Source: an uncultured Acetatifactor sp.
GTDB taxonomy: Bacteria > Bacillota > Clostridia > Lachnospirales > Lachnospiraceae
Assembly (NCBI GenBank): GCA_910586835.1
Contig: CAJUJU010000014.1
Coordinates: 6,318 to 70,317, forward strand
DNA: 64,000 nucleotides
Direction of reading: 5' to 3'
Shown here piece after piece: positions 51,444 through 60,658 of the stretch (positions within the stretch are counted from its first letter, which is position 1; the number at the start of each line of letters is the position of its first letter). Both the position numbers and the translations under genes were made by a program. Below the pieces are notes generated by a model. The model saw only the letters and a program-made list of their open reading frames with translations, was not told the DNA's origin and did not search any database.

Positions 51444-52331
51444 ATGAAGATAATCAAAGCAGTCAGAAACTGGTATTTTCGCAGAAAATTCAAGCGGCGC
51501 AACCGCAGCGTGGGCGGCGATCTGGTGTTGATCGTGGTACTGGGATTTTTCGGCCTGTTCAGTCTGTTTCCGCTGATTTATACCCTGACAAGCGCCTTTA
51601 AGCCCTTTTCGGAGATATTCATGTATCCTCCCAGGCTGACCGTGGAGAATCCCACGCTGAATAACTTTTTCGACCTGGGCACTATCATAGAGGATTTTAC
51701 GATACCGCTCTCCAGGTACATTTTCAACACCATGATAATCACGGGGCTGGGCACCTTCGGCACGGTGCTGCTTGGCTCTCTGGCAGCTTACCCGCTGGCA
51801 AAGTATGAGTTCCCGGGTTCGAAGCTGATGAGTAATCTGATCGTCTATGCCCTGATGTTCAGCACCTCGGTGACGGCGATCCCCAACTATCTGATTATGA
51901 GCGCCCTGGGCATTGTGGATACCTACTGGGCGGTGATTCTCCCGGCGGTAGGCGGCACCCTGGGACTTTACCTGATGAAAAATTTCATGGTTCAGGTGCC
52001 GGATGACATGCTGGAGGCGGCTAAGATCGACGGGGCCACCGAGTTCGGAATCTTCTTCAAGGTGGTCATGCCCCTTTGTAAGCCGGCCTGGATCACGTTG
52101 GTGATCCTGTCCTTCCAGCAGATGTGGGGAACCACCGGAGGGGTGTTCATCTATTCGGAGGAGCTGAAGCCCTTAAGCTATGTGCTGTCTCAGCTGGTCA
52201 GCGGAGGAATATCCAGAACGGGCGTGGCGTCCGCGGTATCTCTTCTGATGCTGATCGTGCCAATCGGCGTGTTTGTATTTTCTCAGAGCAACGTGATCGA
52301 GACCATGGCAACATCCGGTATTAAGGGATAG
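51444..52331 (+). CDS. Sugar ABC permease, MalG/UgpE type (pair 1)
   Basis: A 295-residue, six-helix permease. The EAA loop is EAAKIDGATEFGIFFKVVMP, matching MalG-type subunits, and the N-terminus is strongly basic (FRRKFKRRNRS). AAGGAGG lies just before the ATG, eleven bases after the partner permease. Together they form the channel of the first transporter. Confidence 0.9.
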   Translation: MKIIKAVRNWYFRRKFKRRNRSVGGDLVLIVVLGFFGLFSLFPLIYTLTSAFKPFSEIFMYPPRLTVENPTLNNFFDLGTIIEDFTIPLSRYIFNTMIITGLGTFGTVLLGSLAAYPLAKYEFPGSKLMSNLIVYALMFSTSVTAIPNYLIMSALGIVDTYWAVILPAVGGTLGLYLMKNFMVQVPDDMLEAAKIDGATEFGIFFKVVMPLCKPAWITLVILSFQQMWGTTGGVFIYSEELKPLSYVLSQLVSGGISRTGVASAVSLLMLIVPIGVFVFSQSNVIETMATSGIKG

Positions 52332-52341
52332 GAGGTGCAGG

Positions 52342-53877
52342 ATGAGAAAAAAGTGGTTCAGATATTTCTGCGGTATTACGGCGGCGGCCCTTCTGCTTGC
52401 GCCTCTGCAGGTGCGGGCATCGGACGGCACCAGCTATGTATATGACGGATATACCTATGACTTTTACGGCAACGCCAAGGAAAGTCCCGCCATGTTCCTT
52501 CTGGAGCGGACGATCTCCACGGAGAACATGAACGGGGTCGCCCTGTCCGGAATGAACGATGTGTGCGCCAGCAAGGACGGAAGGATATTTACCATTGACA
52601 CCATGGAAGGGCGTATGAATGTATTCGGCGGCGACGGGGAGCTGCTGCTCTCCACGAAGCTGGTACGCACTGCGGACGGAAAAATCGCACTGGATGAGGA
52701 CGGGAACCAGATCATGCTGAATGCGCCGGAAGGGGTGTTTATCCATGAGAAGGAACAGGAAATCTACATTGCGGACACGGGAAACAAGAGGATCGTGGTG
52801 CTGGATCTGGAAAATTACGGTTTGCTTCGGATCATCGGTGAGCCGGCGGAGCTTTCTGGGGTGACGCAGTTCAATCCCTCCAAAATCACGGTTGACCTGG
52901 CCAACAGAATTTATGTGGTAGTACAGTCCAGCTACGAGGGAATCCTGGAGCTGACCAGGGACGGGGAATTCAGCGGTTATTACGGAGTCAACACACCCAT
53001 GGTCAGCCTGGCGGACTATTTCTGGAAGTCCATTGCCAGCGACGAACAGAAGAAGCAGATGGCAAAGGTCTACGCTCCGGCATTCAACAATATCGCCCTG
53101 GACGGGGAAGGCTTCGTCATGGCGGTGACCTATGACTTATCCGCGTCGGATATGGTCTTCCGGCTGAACTCCAAAGGCGAGAATGTGCTTCGCGAGGAGG
53201 GAAACACGTTTGTGGTGGGCGATATCTGGAGCATGAATTCCTCCGACACGGGAAGTCAGTTTGTGGATATTGCGGTGACGGACTTCGGCACCTATGCCCT
53301 GCTGGATCGCAGCAAGGGCCGGATTTTCCTCTACAATTTCGACGGCGAGCTGCTGAACGCCTTCGGCAGTATGGGGAATCTGAAGGGAGAGTTCAAAAAT
53401 CCCACCAGTATCGCATGGCTGGGGGATAAGCTGGTGGTCACGGACAATACCTTAAAATGTGCCTATATCCTCACGCCGACCGCCTTCGGCAAGGCTGTGC
53501 TGGAAGGCAACGAGAGCTATTACTTCGGCAGGTGGGACGAAGCGCTGGTCTCTTTCCGGCAGGCGCTGGCCCTGAATGCCAACTATGAGGCGGCCTACAG
53601 CGGTATCGGAAAGAATTATCTGATGAAGGACGACTATGAGACGGCCATGTACTATTTTAAGATGGGAAATAACAGAACCTTTTACTCCAAAGCGTACAAC
53701 GGTTACAGGGGCGAATGGCTGGAAGATCATTTCCTGCTGGTTATGATCCTGTTCCTTGCGGTGGTCGGCGCTGTGGTGGGTTCTGAGATCCGGTATCACA
53801 AGCAGAGCAAAAGCAAGGCCCGGGCGGCCATGAAACTGTTGAACAGCCGTAAGGGAGGGCGACAGAATGAAGGATAG
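52342..53877 (+). CDS. Exported NHL/beta-propeller protein with TPR segment and C-terminal membrane anchor
   Basis: A 511-residue protein with a signal peptide (about 1-27). NHL-like propeller blades follow (about 55-370; DVCASKDGRIFTIDTMEGRM, IYIADTGNKRIVVLD, KLVVTDNTLKCAYIL), then a tetratricopeptide stretch (about 385-440; GRWDEALVSFRQALALNANY, KDDYETAMYYFKMG). A membrane helix (about 470-490) and a short basic cytoplasmic end close the protein. Propellers bind ligands or proteins, so it may be a scaffold or sensor for the flanking transporters. The reading frame overlaps the next gene by eleven bases. I know no experimental function. Confidence 0.72.
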   Translation: MRKKWFRYFCGITAAALLLAPLQVRASDGTSYVYDGYTYDFYGNAKESPAMFLLERTISTENMNGVALSGMNDVCASKDGRIFTIDTMEGRMNVFGGDGELLLSTKLVRTADGKIALDEDGNQIMLNAPEGVFIHEKEQEIYIADTGNKRIVVLDLENYGLLRIIGEPAELSGVTQFNPSKITVDLANRIYVVVQSSYEGILELTRDGEFSGYYGVNTPMVSLADYFWKSIASDEQKKQMAKVYAPAFNNIALDGEGFVMAVTYDLSASDMVFRLNSKGENVLREEGNTFVVGDIWSMNSSDTGSQFVDIAVTDFGTYALLDRSKGRIFLYNFDGELLNAFGSMGNLKGEFKNPTSIAWLGDKLVVTDNTLKCAYILTPTAFGKAVLEGNESYYFGRWDEALVSFRQALALNANYEAAYSGIGKNYLMKDDYETAMYYFKMGNNRTFYSKAYNGYRGEWLEDHFLLVMILFLAVVGAVVGSEIRYHKQSKSKARAAMKLLNSRKGGRQNEG

Positions 53878-54496
53878 AGTAAAGGAAAAGCTGTTTTATC
53901 TGAAGAGTGCGGTATTCCATCCCTTTGATGCCTTTTATGAGATCCGGTTCCGGGGGAAGGGCAGTGTGGGGCTGGCGCTTTTGATTCTGGTGCTGTTTGG
54001 GATTCTGCAGTGCGTGGGCTATCAGTATACGGGATTTATCATCAATTTACATGATCTGACCAGCATGAACAGTATTTCCATTTTCCTGACATGGGTGTTA
54101 GGGTTTGTGTTGTTTATTGTCAGTAACTGGTCTGTGACCACGCTTCTGAACGGAAAGGGAAACCTGGGAGATATCCTGAAGGTGACTACCTATTCCCTGA
54201 CGCCTTTTATCTGTACCATGATCTTTCAGATCGTTGCCAGCAACTTTATCATCGCTGAGGAAGCAATGATTGTGTATGTGATCACGGGTGTGGGCACGGT
54301 CTGGTCTGTGTTCATGCTGCTGGCCGGCCTGTGTGTGATCCATGAGTACGGCTTCGGCAAGAACCTGATAGCAATCCTGCTGACCTTTGTGGCTGCGGCC
54401 ATCATTATGTTTCTGGGGATCCTGTTCTTTACCCTGATTGAGCAGATGGTGCTCTTTGTCATTTCGGTGGGACAGGAATTCATCAGGAGGCTGTAG
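53867..54496 (+). CDS. YIP1-family polytopic membrane protein
   Basis: A 209-residue protein with five predicted helices and the YIP1 layout: a short cytoplasmic start with HPFDAFYEIRF, then helices with LLILVLFGILQCVGY and a polar TYSLTPFICTMIFQI segment typical of the family. Bacterial YIP1 proteins are poorly understood. It overlaps the NHL/TPR gene by eleven bases and lies twelve bases before the DUF5696 gene, so the three are translated as a block and probably form a membrane complex between the two permease pairs. Confidence 0.78.
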   Translation: MKDRVKEKLFYLKSAVFHPFDAFYEIRFRGKGSVGLALLILVLFGILQCVGYQYTGFIINLHDLTSMNSISIFLTWVLGFVLFIVSNWSVTTLLNGKGNLGDILKVTTYSLTPFICTMIFQIVASNFIIAEEAMIVYVITGVGTVWSVFMLLAGLCVIHEYGFGKNLIAILLTFVAAAIIMFLGILFFTLIEQMVLFVISVGQEFIRRL

Positions 54497-54507
54497 AAAG
54501 GAGAGTG

Positions 54508-57162
54508 ATGAACATGGCGGCGATCAGACAGATGTTTCGGAAAGTGAAAGAGTTTCTGAGAAAATTTTATGATAAAAACACGATTCGCAGAATTGCGCTG
54601 ACCATTCTTGCGGCGGTTCTGCTGGTTTATGTGATTGTCAGCATTCCGGTCTGGACGTTAAAGAGCGAGACGCCTCCTGAAACCGTTTCCAGGCAGCCTC
54701 TGGAGGGAACTCCGCTGAGCCCGGATGCCGGGCAGGTGACTGTGGCGGAGAACGGCGGCAGAACGCTGACGGTCAACACGGCGGATATGACCTTTGAGGT
54801 GAAGGACGGGAACACGGGGGAAAGGTTCCGCAGCTATATCGCCGGAAGCGGCTCCGGCAGTGAGCTTGCGCTTCTGAGCCTGACTTATCTGGGCGCAGAC
54901 AACAACCTGCACGAGTGGAACTCCTATGACAATTGTGTGGCATTATCCAGCTATACCATGCACCGGATCGAGAATGGGGTGCGGATTGACATCAATCTGA
55001 ATGAAGGGGAATCCAATCGCTTTTATGAGTACCTGCCCAAAAAGATGAGCGTGGAGACCTACGAGGAGCGGTTTGTGGGAACGCTGAAACAGCTGATGGC
55101 GGACGGAACCCTGGAGGAAGCTACGGGAAACCGGTATCTGAGCACTCTGTCCCTGGTTTATACCAGAAGCCTGACGGAGGAATGCTATGCCGTGTCCTAT
55201 ACGGGAAATCCCCCTACCAGTGCTACCAACCAGATGATCGAGGTGACCAGGCTGGTTGGCTATACCACGGATATGCTGATGGGGGATGCGGAAACCTTCG
55301 GCTTTACGGTGGAAATAGCGGAGCCCGCCGAGTTTGATCTGGTGGTGGAGCTGACGCTGGATGAAAACGGTGAGCTGAAGGCCCATGTGCCCAGCGGCAG
55401 CATTGTGTCCCACAATGATTATTATACCCCTCAGAGCGTGGCGCTTCTGCCCAACTTCGGCGCTGCCGCGGCGGAGGAATATGAGGACGGTTACATTCTG
55501 GTGCCGGACGGAAGCGGCGCGCTGGTGAAATTCAACTCCTATATTGCCAATGTGACGGATTATAAGCGGCCCTTTTATGACAACGATTACTTTACCGACT
55601 ATTACTATATGCCGGAGTACGCTCAGGAGCTGAATATGCCGGTCTATGGCATGCTTTACGGCTCTGCGGAGAAAACGCAGAAGGGCATTCTGGCCATCAT
55701 CGAGGAAGGCGCCCGCACGGCTTATATGAATATTCGTCTTGCCAGCCTGGGCGCGGACAGCGCAAAGTATAACAAGGCGTACACATCCTTTGAGATTGCA
55801 CAGTACAAGAGAGTAAAGATCAATGGAGAGTACAGCTCGAACAGCGGCACCTATCTGGTAAATACAGGGATGCAGGAGCTGGATCTGACCGTAAGATATC
55901 GGTTTTTCGGAAGAAATACCACTTACTTTGATCTTGCCAAAAGTTATCAGACATACCTGGCTCAGGCAGAGGGGATAACGGCAGGATTTGACAACGGAGC
56001 GGCAGAGCTCTATCTGGAGGTTGTGGGAGGCTTGAATATTTCCTCTCGCTTCATCGGAATTCCCTACAGCAGGGCTTATTCCATGACAACCTTCCGGGAA
56101 CTGCAGTCCATGATGGAGAGTCTGGGAGATGTCCGGTATCAGCTGCAGTACAACGGAGCCTTTAACGGAGGCATGAACGGCAGCCTGAACCGGGGAGCCG
56201 GGACGGCAGCCCGCAACGGCAGCAGGTCCGAACTCAAGAAGGTGCTGGCCTATGCGGAGGAGAAGGGTATTCCCCTTTATCTGCAGGCGGCGCTGGCGCA
56301 GGTTTGGGAGGGCGGAAACGGTTTCCGGGCATCCCGCCAGGCGGTGAGAGATTATGCCAACAATGAAGTGGAAATCTCCCGTTATCAGTATGTGCTGGGG
56401 ATTTTGAACGCGGCGCTGAACGACGGTGTTACCCATGACGACTATTACCTGCTTTCCCCGAAATACCTGAGTGCGGTGACGGAAAGCTTTCTGAAGGAGG
56501 CCGGAGATTATAAAAATCTGGCCATACCGGATCTGGCCGGCATGTATTATGCGGATTACCGTTACGAGAACTATATCAGCGGAGAGAGCGGAAACATGGT
56601 GCTGGAGGATAATCTGGAAAAGCTTTCCGAAAACAAAAGCCTTGCGCTGGCTGACCCGCATATCGATAAGATCGGCTACGGCAGCGTGGCTACGGATGTG
56701 GCCCGGGAGAGCAGCAATCATGTGACCTTTTACACCACAATTCCCTTTAAGCAGCTTGTGATGAACGGCCTTATCGACTACACCACGGAGAACGTGAACC
56801 TTTCCAGCAGAAATGCGGCCTATTTTGTCCTGCAGGCGGCGGAGCTGGGTTCCAGCCCCAAGTTTATCCTCACCTGCAAAAATGTGGATGTTTTGAAGAA
56901 TTCTGATTTCAGCTATCTTTTCTCTGCACAGTTTGAGCTGCAGGAGGAAAAAATCAAAGCGATTTACCAGGAGTGCAGCGCTGTTCGGGAACAGATCGGG
57001 ACAAATGAGATCGTGGGGCATGAGGTGATCGAGGACGGCGTGTACCGGACTGTCTATGCCAACGGCGTGGAGGTACTGGTAAATTACAATCTGTATGATG
57101 TGACACTCTCTGACGGCACGGTGCTGCAGGCGGAAGGATACCTGATAAAGGAGGGGATGTAA
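54508..57162 (+). CDS. DUF5696-family membrane-anchored extracellular protein
   Basis: An 884-residue protein: an N-terminal membrane helix (about 28-48), a beta-rich region (about 75-300) and a large domain to the end containing ILVPDGSGALVKFN, YMPEYAQELNMPVYGM, DYYLLSPKYLSAV and VNLSSRNAAYFVLQAAELGS. I assign it to DUF5696 from the VPDGSGAL and long C-terminal domain pattern. Parts of the C-terminal half (LGDVRYQLQYNGAFNGG; LKKVLAYAEEKGIPLYLQ) look like strands and helices of a TIM barrel, so a cryptic hydrolase is conceivable. The exact start (54508 or 54514) is open; AAAGGAG is at 54497-54503. The next permease starts on the base after its stop. Confidence 0.72.
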   Translation: MNMAAIRQMFRKVKEFLRKFYDKNTIRRIALTILAAVLLVYVIVSIPVWTLKSETPPETVSRQPLEGTPLSPDAGQVTVAENGGRTLTVNTADMTFEVKDGNTGERFRSYIAGSGSGSELALLSLTYLGADNNLHEWNSYDNCVALSSYTMHRIENGVRIDINLNEGESNRFYEYLPKKMSVETYEERFVGTLKQLMADGTLEEATGNRYLSTLSLVYTRSLTEECYAVSYTGNPPTSATNQMIEVTRLVGYTTDMLMGDAETFGFTVEIAEPAEFDLVVELTLDENGELKAHVPSGSIVSHNDYYTPQSVALLPNFGAAAAEEYEDGYILVPDGSGALVKFNSYIANVTDYKRPFYDNDYFTDYYYMPEYAQELNMPVYGMLYGSAEKTQKGILAIIEEGARTAYMNIRLASLGADSAKYNKAYTSFEIAQYKRVKINGEYSSNSGTYLVNTGMQELDLTVRYRFFGRNTTYFDLAKSYQTYLAQAEGITAGFDNGAAELYLEVVGGLNISSRFIGIPYSRAYSMTTFRELQSMMESLGDVRYQLQYNGAFNGGMNGSLNRGAGTAARNGSRSELKKVLAYAEEKGIPLYLQAALAQVWEGGNGFRASRQAVRDYANNEVEISRYQYVLGILNAALNDGVTHDDYYLLSPKYLSAVTESFLKEAGDYKNLAIPDLAGMYYADYRYENYISGESGNMVLEDNLEKLSENKSLALADPHIDKIGYGSVATDVARESSNHVTFYTTIPFKQLVMNGLIDYTTENVNLSSRNAAYFVLQAAELGSSPKFILTCKNVDVLKNSDFSYLFSAQFELQEEKIKAIYQECSAVREQIGTNEIVGHEVIEDGVYRTVYANGVEVLVNYNLYDVTLSDGTVLQAEGYLIKEGM

Positions 57163-58071
57163 ATGAATAAGAGCAGGAAAAAACTGTCGTTTCGCACAAT
57201 GTGGAAAATTCATGGTCTGATCTTTGCCAGCCCCTTTATCATTGGCTTTGTTGCCTTTTTCCTGGTGCCGCTGGTGCAGACAATCTATTATTCCCTCAAT
57301 AAGGTGGGAGTGGCTGACCAGGGCGGTATGAGCTTTGAGTGGAACGGGATACAGAATTATATTGACCTGTTCCGGACAGAGGTTACCACAGGCAATCAGA
57401 CCATGATCAGACTCTTTACAGAGGAAAATCTTACCATGCTGATCAGCCTGCCCATGATTGTGGTGTTCAGTCTGTTTATGGCGCTTCTGGCAAACCAGAA
57501 GTTCAGGGGAAGGGCGGTGGTGAGACTTCTGTTCTTTCTGCCCATCATCCTTGGAATCGACGTGGTAATCGATATGCTGGCGGTTACGGCGGGAAACACT
57601 TCTCTGGATACCGGCAGTAATCTGCTGGCGGGCAGCTATGTGACGATCTTTCTGGTGAGGACGCTGAATGTACCAATGAGGATACTGTATCCTATTATGA
57701 CCTATGTGGAGAACATTTTTGAGCTGATATCCCAGGCGGGCGTGCAGACACTGGTCTATCTGACGGCGCTGCAGTCCATCAGTCCCAGCCTGTATGAGGT
57801 GGCGAAGATGGAGGGAGCAACGGCCTATGAAACCTTCTGGAAGGTGACGATTCCTTCCATCATGAATATCACGTTCTTTGTGGTGATCTATACGATTGTG
57901 GATCTGTTCCTGAAGTCCTCCATCGCGGAGGAAGCGTATGCGTTTGCGTTCTCGCAGGGCAAGATAGGAGTCGGTTCCGCGCTCTCGGTGGTTTATATCC
58001 TCAATGTGATATTGGTGTTGGCCGTTGCGGCCCTGCTTTTGAGGAAGGTGGTAAAGAAGAATGAAAAATAA
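57163..58071 (+). CDS. Sugar ABC permease, MalF/UgpA type (pair 2)
   Basis: A 302-residue, six-helix permease. The EAA loop is EVAKMEGATAYETFWKVTIP. It begins immediately after the stop of the DUF5696 gene, with AAGGAGG just upstream. It is only distantly similar to the first MalF-type subunit, so this is a second transporter rather than a recent duplicate. The next gene overlaps it by eleven bases. Confidence 0.9.
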   Translation: MNKSRKKLSFRTMWKIHGLIFASPFIIGFVAFFLVPLVQTIYYSLNKVGVADQGGMSFEWNGIQNYIDLFRTEVTTGNQTMIRLFTEENLTMLISLPMIVVFSLFMALLANQKFRGRAVVRLLFFLPIILGIDVVIDMLAVTAGNTSLDTGSNLLAGSYVTIFLVRTLNVPMRILYPIMTYVENIFELISQAGVQTLVYLTALQSISPSLYEVAKMEGATAYETFWKVTIPSIMNITFFVVIYTIVDLFLKSSIAEEAYAFAFSQGKIGVGSALSVVYILNVILVLAVAALLLRKVVKKNEK

Positions 58072-59065
58072 ACAATGCTCCAAGGTGGATGCAAGCCTGG
58101 CTATTTACTTATTCCGAAATAAATCAAAGCAGACCTCGGTGAAGGTTCTCTCCCTGGTTTTGATCCTGGGTCTGTGCTTTACCATTTTGTATCCCATACT
58201 CAGTCTGGTTCCGGTGGTGTTTTCCTCCGTGGAAGATCTGGGAAATCCCAATGTGATCTGGATTCCCCAGGAATTTTCCACAGTCAGCTTTAAGATGGCC
58301 ACGCGGCTGGTCATGCCCCAGGGAATCATGAGTATGCTGAAGTCCGTGTTGTATGCGGCGTTTATCATGGTGCTGCAGGTATTCTTTTCGGCCATGGTAG
58401 GCTATTCGCTGGCCCGGGTGAAGTTCTGGGGGCGCGGCGTTGTGTTCGGAATGGTGATTCTGGTGTTTCTGCTGCCCAGACAGTCTCTGCTGCTGGCACA
58501 GTATATCTCCTTTGTGCACTTTGATGTGCTGGGGATTATGGATCTCTTTACCGCGGCGGGGGAGATCAATCTGATCAACAATCCGATTGTGCTGGTGCTG
58601 CTGGCTGTGTTCGGCTTTGGAGTGAATCAGAGCCTGTTCATTTTCCTGTTCAGCCAGTTTTTCAAGAACATACCCAAGGAGCTGGAGGAGGCATCTTTGA
58701 TAGACGGGTGCGGTTTCTACAAGACGTATTTCCGGATCATGCTTCCCAATGCCATCCCCATTATATCCACGGTGGGAATCCTGTCCTTTGTATGGAACTA
58801 CGGAGATACTTACTATACCAATTATTTTAACCCGAACGGAGAGTATATGAGCACCCTGCTTTCCTCCACCTTTGTTTCGGCCAACAAGGAATTTATACTG
58901 AACGCGCTAACCAACTGGTACGATGTGCCGGTGACCTCGGACATGGCCTTTGATGCCGTGAAGCAGGCGGGAGTGCTGATCTTCCTGATACCGCTTTTGA
59001 TTGTGTATCTCATCGGACAGAGAAGACTGGTGGAAAATATGGAAAATTCCGGACTGGTAGGATAA
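58061..59065 (+). CDS. Sugar ABC permease, MalG/UgpE type (pair 2)
   Basis: A 334-residue permease with an N-terminal extension of about 40 residues, six helices and the EAA loop EEASLIDGCGFYKTYFRIML. Compared with common MalG proteins it carries a long insertion before the last helix (NYGDTYYTNYFNPNGEYM to about 290) that would lie outside and could contact a binding protein or the DUF5696 protein. It overlaps its partner by eleven bases. GH30 follows six bases later. Confidence 0.88.
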   Translation: MKNKQCSKVDASLAIYLFRNKSKQTSVKVLSLVLILGLCFTILYPILSLVPVVFSSVEDLGNPNVIWIPQEFSTVSFKMATRLVMPQGIMSMLKSVLYAAFIMVLQVFFSAMVGYSLARVKFWGRGVVFGMVILVFLLPRQSLLLAQYISFVHFDVLGIMDLFTAAGEINLINNPIVLVLLAVFGFGVNQSLFIFLFSQFFKNIPKELEEASLIDGCGFYKTYFRIMLPNAIPIISTVGILSFVWNYGDTYYTNYFNPNGEYMSTLLSSTFVSANKEFILNALTNWYDVPVTSDMAFDAVKQAGVLIFLIPLLIVYLIGQRRLVENMENSGLVG

Positions 59066-59071
59066 AAGTGA

Positions 59072-60604
59072 ATGAAGAAAGGATTATGTTTGGGGATTTG
59101 TCTGGGGCTGCTGGGCGGAATGCTGGCAGGCTGCGGACAGGGGGCGGCTGAGGAGCCGCTCCCCGGGACGGAGGAGACTTTGTCGGAAAAGGAAACGGAG
59201 GAGACGGCAGATATCAGCATGTATCATAAAATGACGGTAGATATACGGCAGACATATCAGACCATGGAAAGCTTCGGAACAAGCGGAGCCTGGTGGAGCC
59301 AGTATGTGGGCGGATTTACGGAATGTGTGGATGACAGTGGTGTCAGTTCCAGGGAGCGGATTGCCACGCTTCTCTTTGACAGGGAGGAGGGGATCGGCCT
59401 GACCTGTTACCGCTTTAACCTGGGAGCCGGGTCTGCGGACAGCAGAAAGGGAACCTATTCCGATATCCACAGGCGGGCCCAGAGCTTTGAGACGGAAGAG
59501 GGCGTCTATGATTTTACAAAGGATGCAAATGCCGTATGGTTTTTGGAAAAAGCGGTAGAGCTGGGTGTGGAGGAAGTGGTGCTGTTCTGCAACAGCCCGC
59601 TGGAGCGGCTGACGGACAACGGGACGGCGCAGACTACGGCAGGCGAGAAGAGCAACATTTCTCCGGAAAACTATGGTGCGTTTGCCGATTATGTGATGGA
59701 TGTGGCGGAGCACTTTCTGGAGGAGGGAATTCCGGTAAAATTTCTTTCTCCCATCAATGAGCCCCAATGGGAGTGGACGGAAGGCCAGGAGGGCGCACAC
59801 TATGAGCCTGGGCAGACGGCAGAGCTGTATCTTGCTTTTCTGGATGAACTGGAGAGCAGGGAAGCGCTGGCGGATGTAAAGCTGTCGGGACCGGAGAGCG
59901 GCGAATGGGGCGGGCGTGCCCTGGAGTATACGAAGGCCCTTCTGGCCGACGAAAGACTGGCGGCTCATTTTGACACGCTGGATAATCATTCTTACTGGTC
60001 GGATGAAACGGCAAAAAAGAGTTACCGGAATTATATGAAGGTATATCATCCGGATGTAAAGCTGCGCACCAGCGAGTGGTGTGAGATGGTAAACGGCTCG
60101 GATGTGACCATGGACTCCGCCTTTCATCTGGCTCAGGAGATAGCGGAGGATCTGCGGATCCTGAATGTGGTGTCCTGGCAGAACTGGGTGGCGGTGGCCC
60201 CGGGCGGATATCGGGACGGTCTGATCTATATTGACGAAAAGAGCCAGAAATTCCGGGCGCTGAAGCGGCTCTGGAGCTTTGGAAATTACAGCAGGTATGT
60301 ACGTCCCGGCTATGTGCGGGTGGATATCCAGGCGGATGCCCGGGAGCAGGAGAAGATGCTGCCCACCGCATTCACCGGAGTCAATGAGGACGGAAAAGAA
60401 GAACTTGTCATGGTATTTATCAATGACAGTGTGACGGCTCAGGAGTTTGTGCTGGAGGGCTGCGGAGACTACGACAGGATTGCCGTTTATGAGACGTCGG
60501 ATGCAAGAGATCTGGAGTGTGTACTGGAGGATGCTTTTTCCGCCGACGCACCTGTCACTGTGCCGGAAATGTCTGTGGTGACGGTAGTTTTAAAGAAAGA
60601 ATAA
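59072..60604 (+). CDS. GH30-like glycoside hydrolase lipoprotein
   Basis: A 510-residue lipoprotein: signal peptide with lipobox LAGC (about 19-22), a Glu/Thr linker, then a GH30-type TIM barrel (about 55-410) and a C-terminal beta-sandwich. The acid/base is in SPINEPQWEW, the nucleophile in LRTSEWCEM. GH30 members hit beta-1,6-galactan, beta-1,6-glucan, xylan or glucosylceramide; with GH35 next to it, endo-beta-1,6-galactanase on arabinogalactan is a reasonable guess only. It acts outside the cell, ahead of the transporters in the same operon. Confidence 0.85.
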   Translation: MKKGLCLGICLGLLGGMLAGCGQGAAEEPLPGTEETLSEKETEETADISMYHKMTVDIRQTYQTMESFGTSGAWWSQYVGGFTECVDDSGVSSRERIATLLFDREEGIGLTCYRFNLGAGSADSRKGTYSDIHRRAQSFETEEGVYDFTKDANAVWFLEKAVELGVEEVVLFCNSPLERLTDNGTAQTTAGEKSNISPENYGAFADYVMDVAEHFLEEGIPVKFLSPINEPQWEWTEGQEGAHYEPGQTAELYLAFLDELESREALADVKLSGPESGEWGGRALEYTKALLADERLAAHFDTLDNHSYWSDETAKKSYRNYMKVYHPDVKLRTSEWCEMVNGSDVTMDSAFHLAQEIAEDLRILNVVSWQNWVAVAPGGYRDGLIYIDEKSQKFRALKRLWSFGNYSRYVRPGYVRVDIQADAREQEKMLPTAFTGVNEDGKEELVMVFINDSVTAQEFVLEGCGDYDRIAVYETSDARDLECVLEDAFSADAPVTVPEMSVVTVVLKKE

Positions 60605-60658
60605 CAGCCTGAAGGAAGGCGTCGGCCCACAGGAAGGCCGTGAAGGGAGGAGATGCGT

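Noticed and set aside
54943..58083. A 1046-codon open frame on the minus strand
   Set aside because: It lies wholly opposite the DUF5696 and permease genes, crosses their junction, has His/Gln/Arg-rich low-sense composition and no ribosome site; it is a shadow of the real coding strand.
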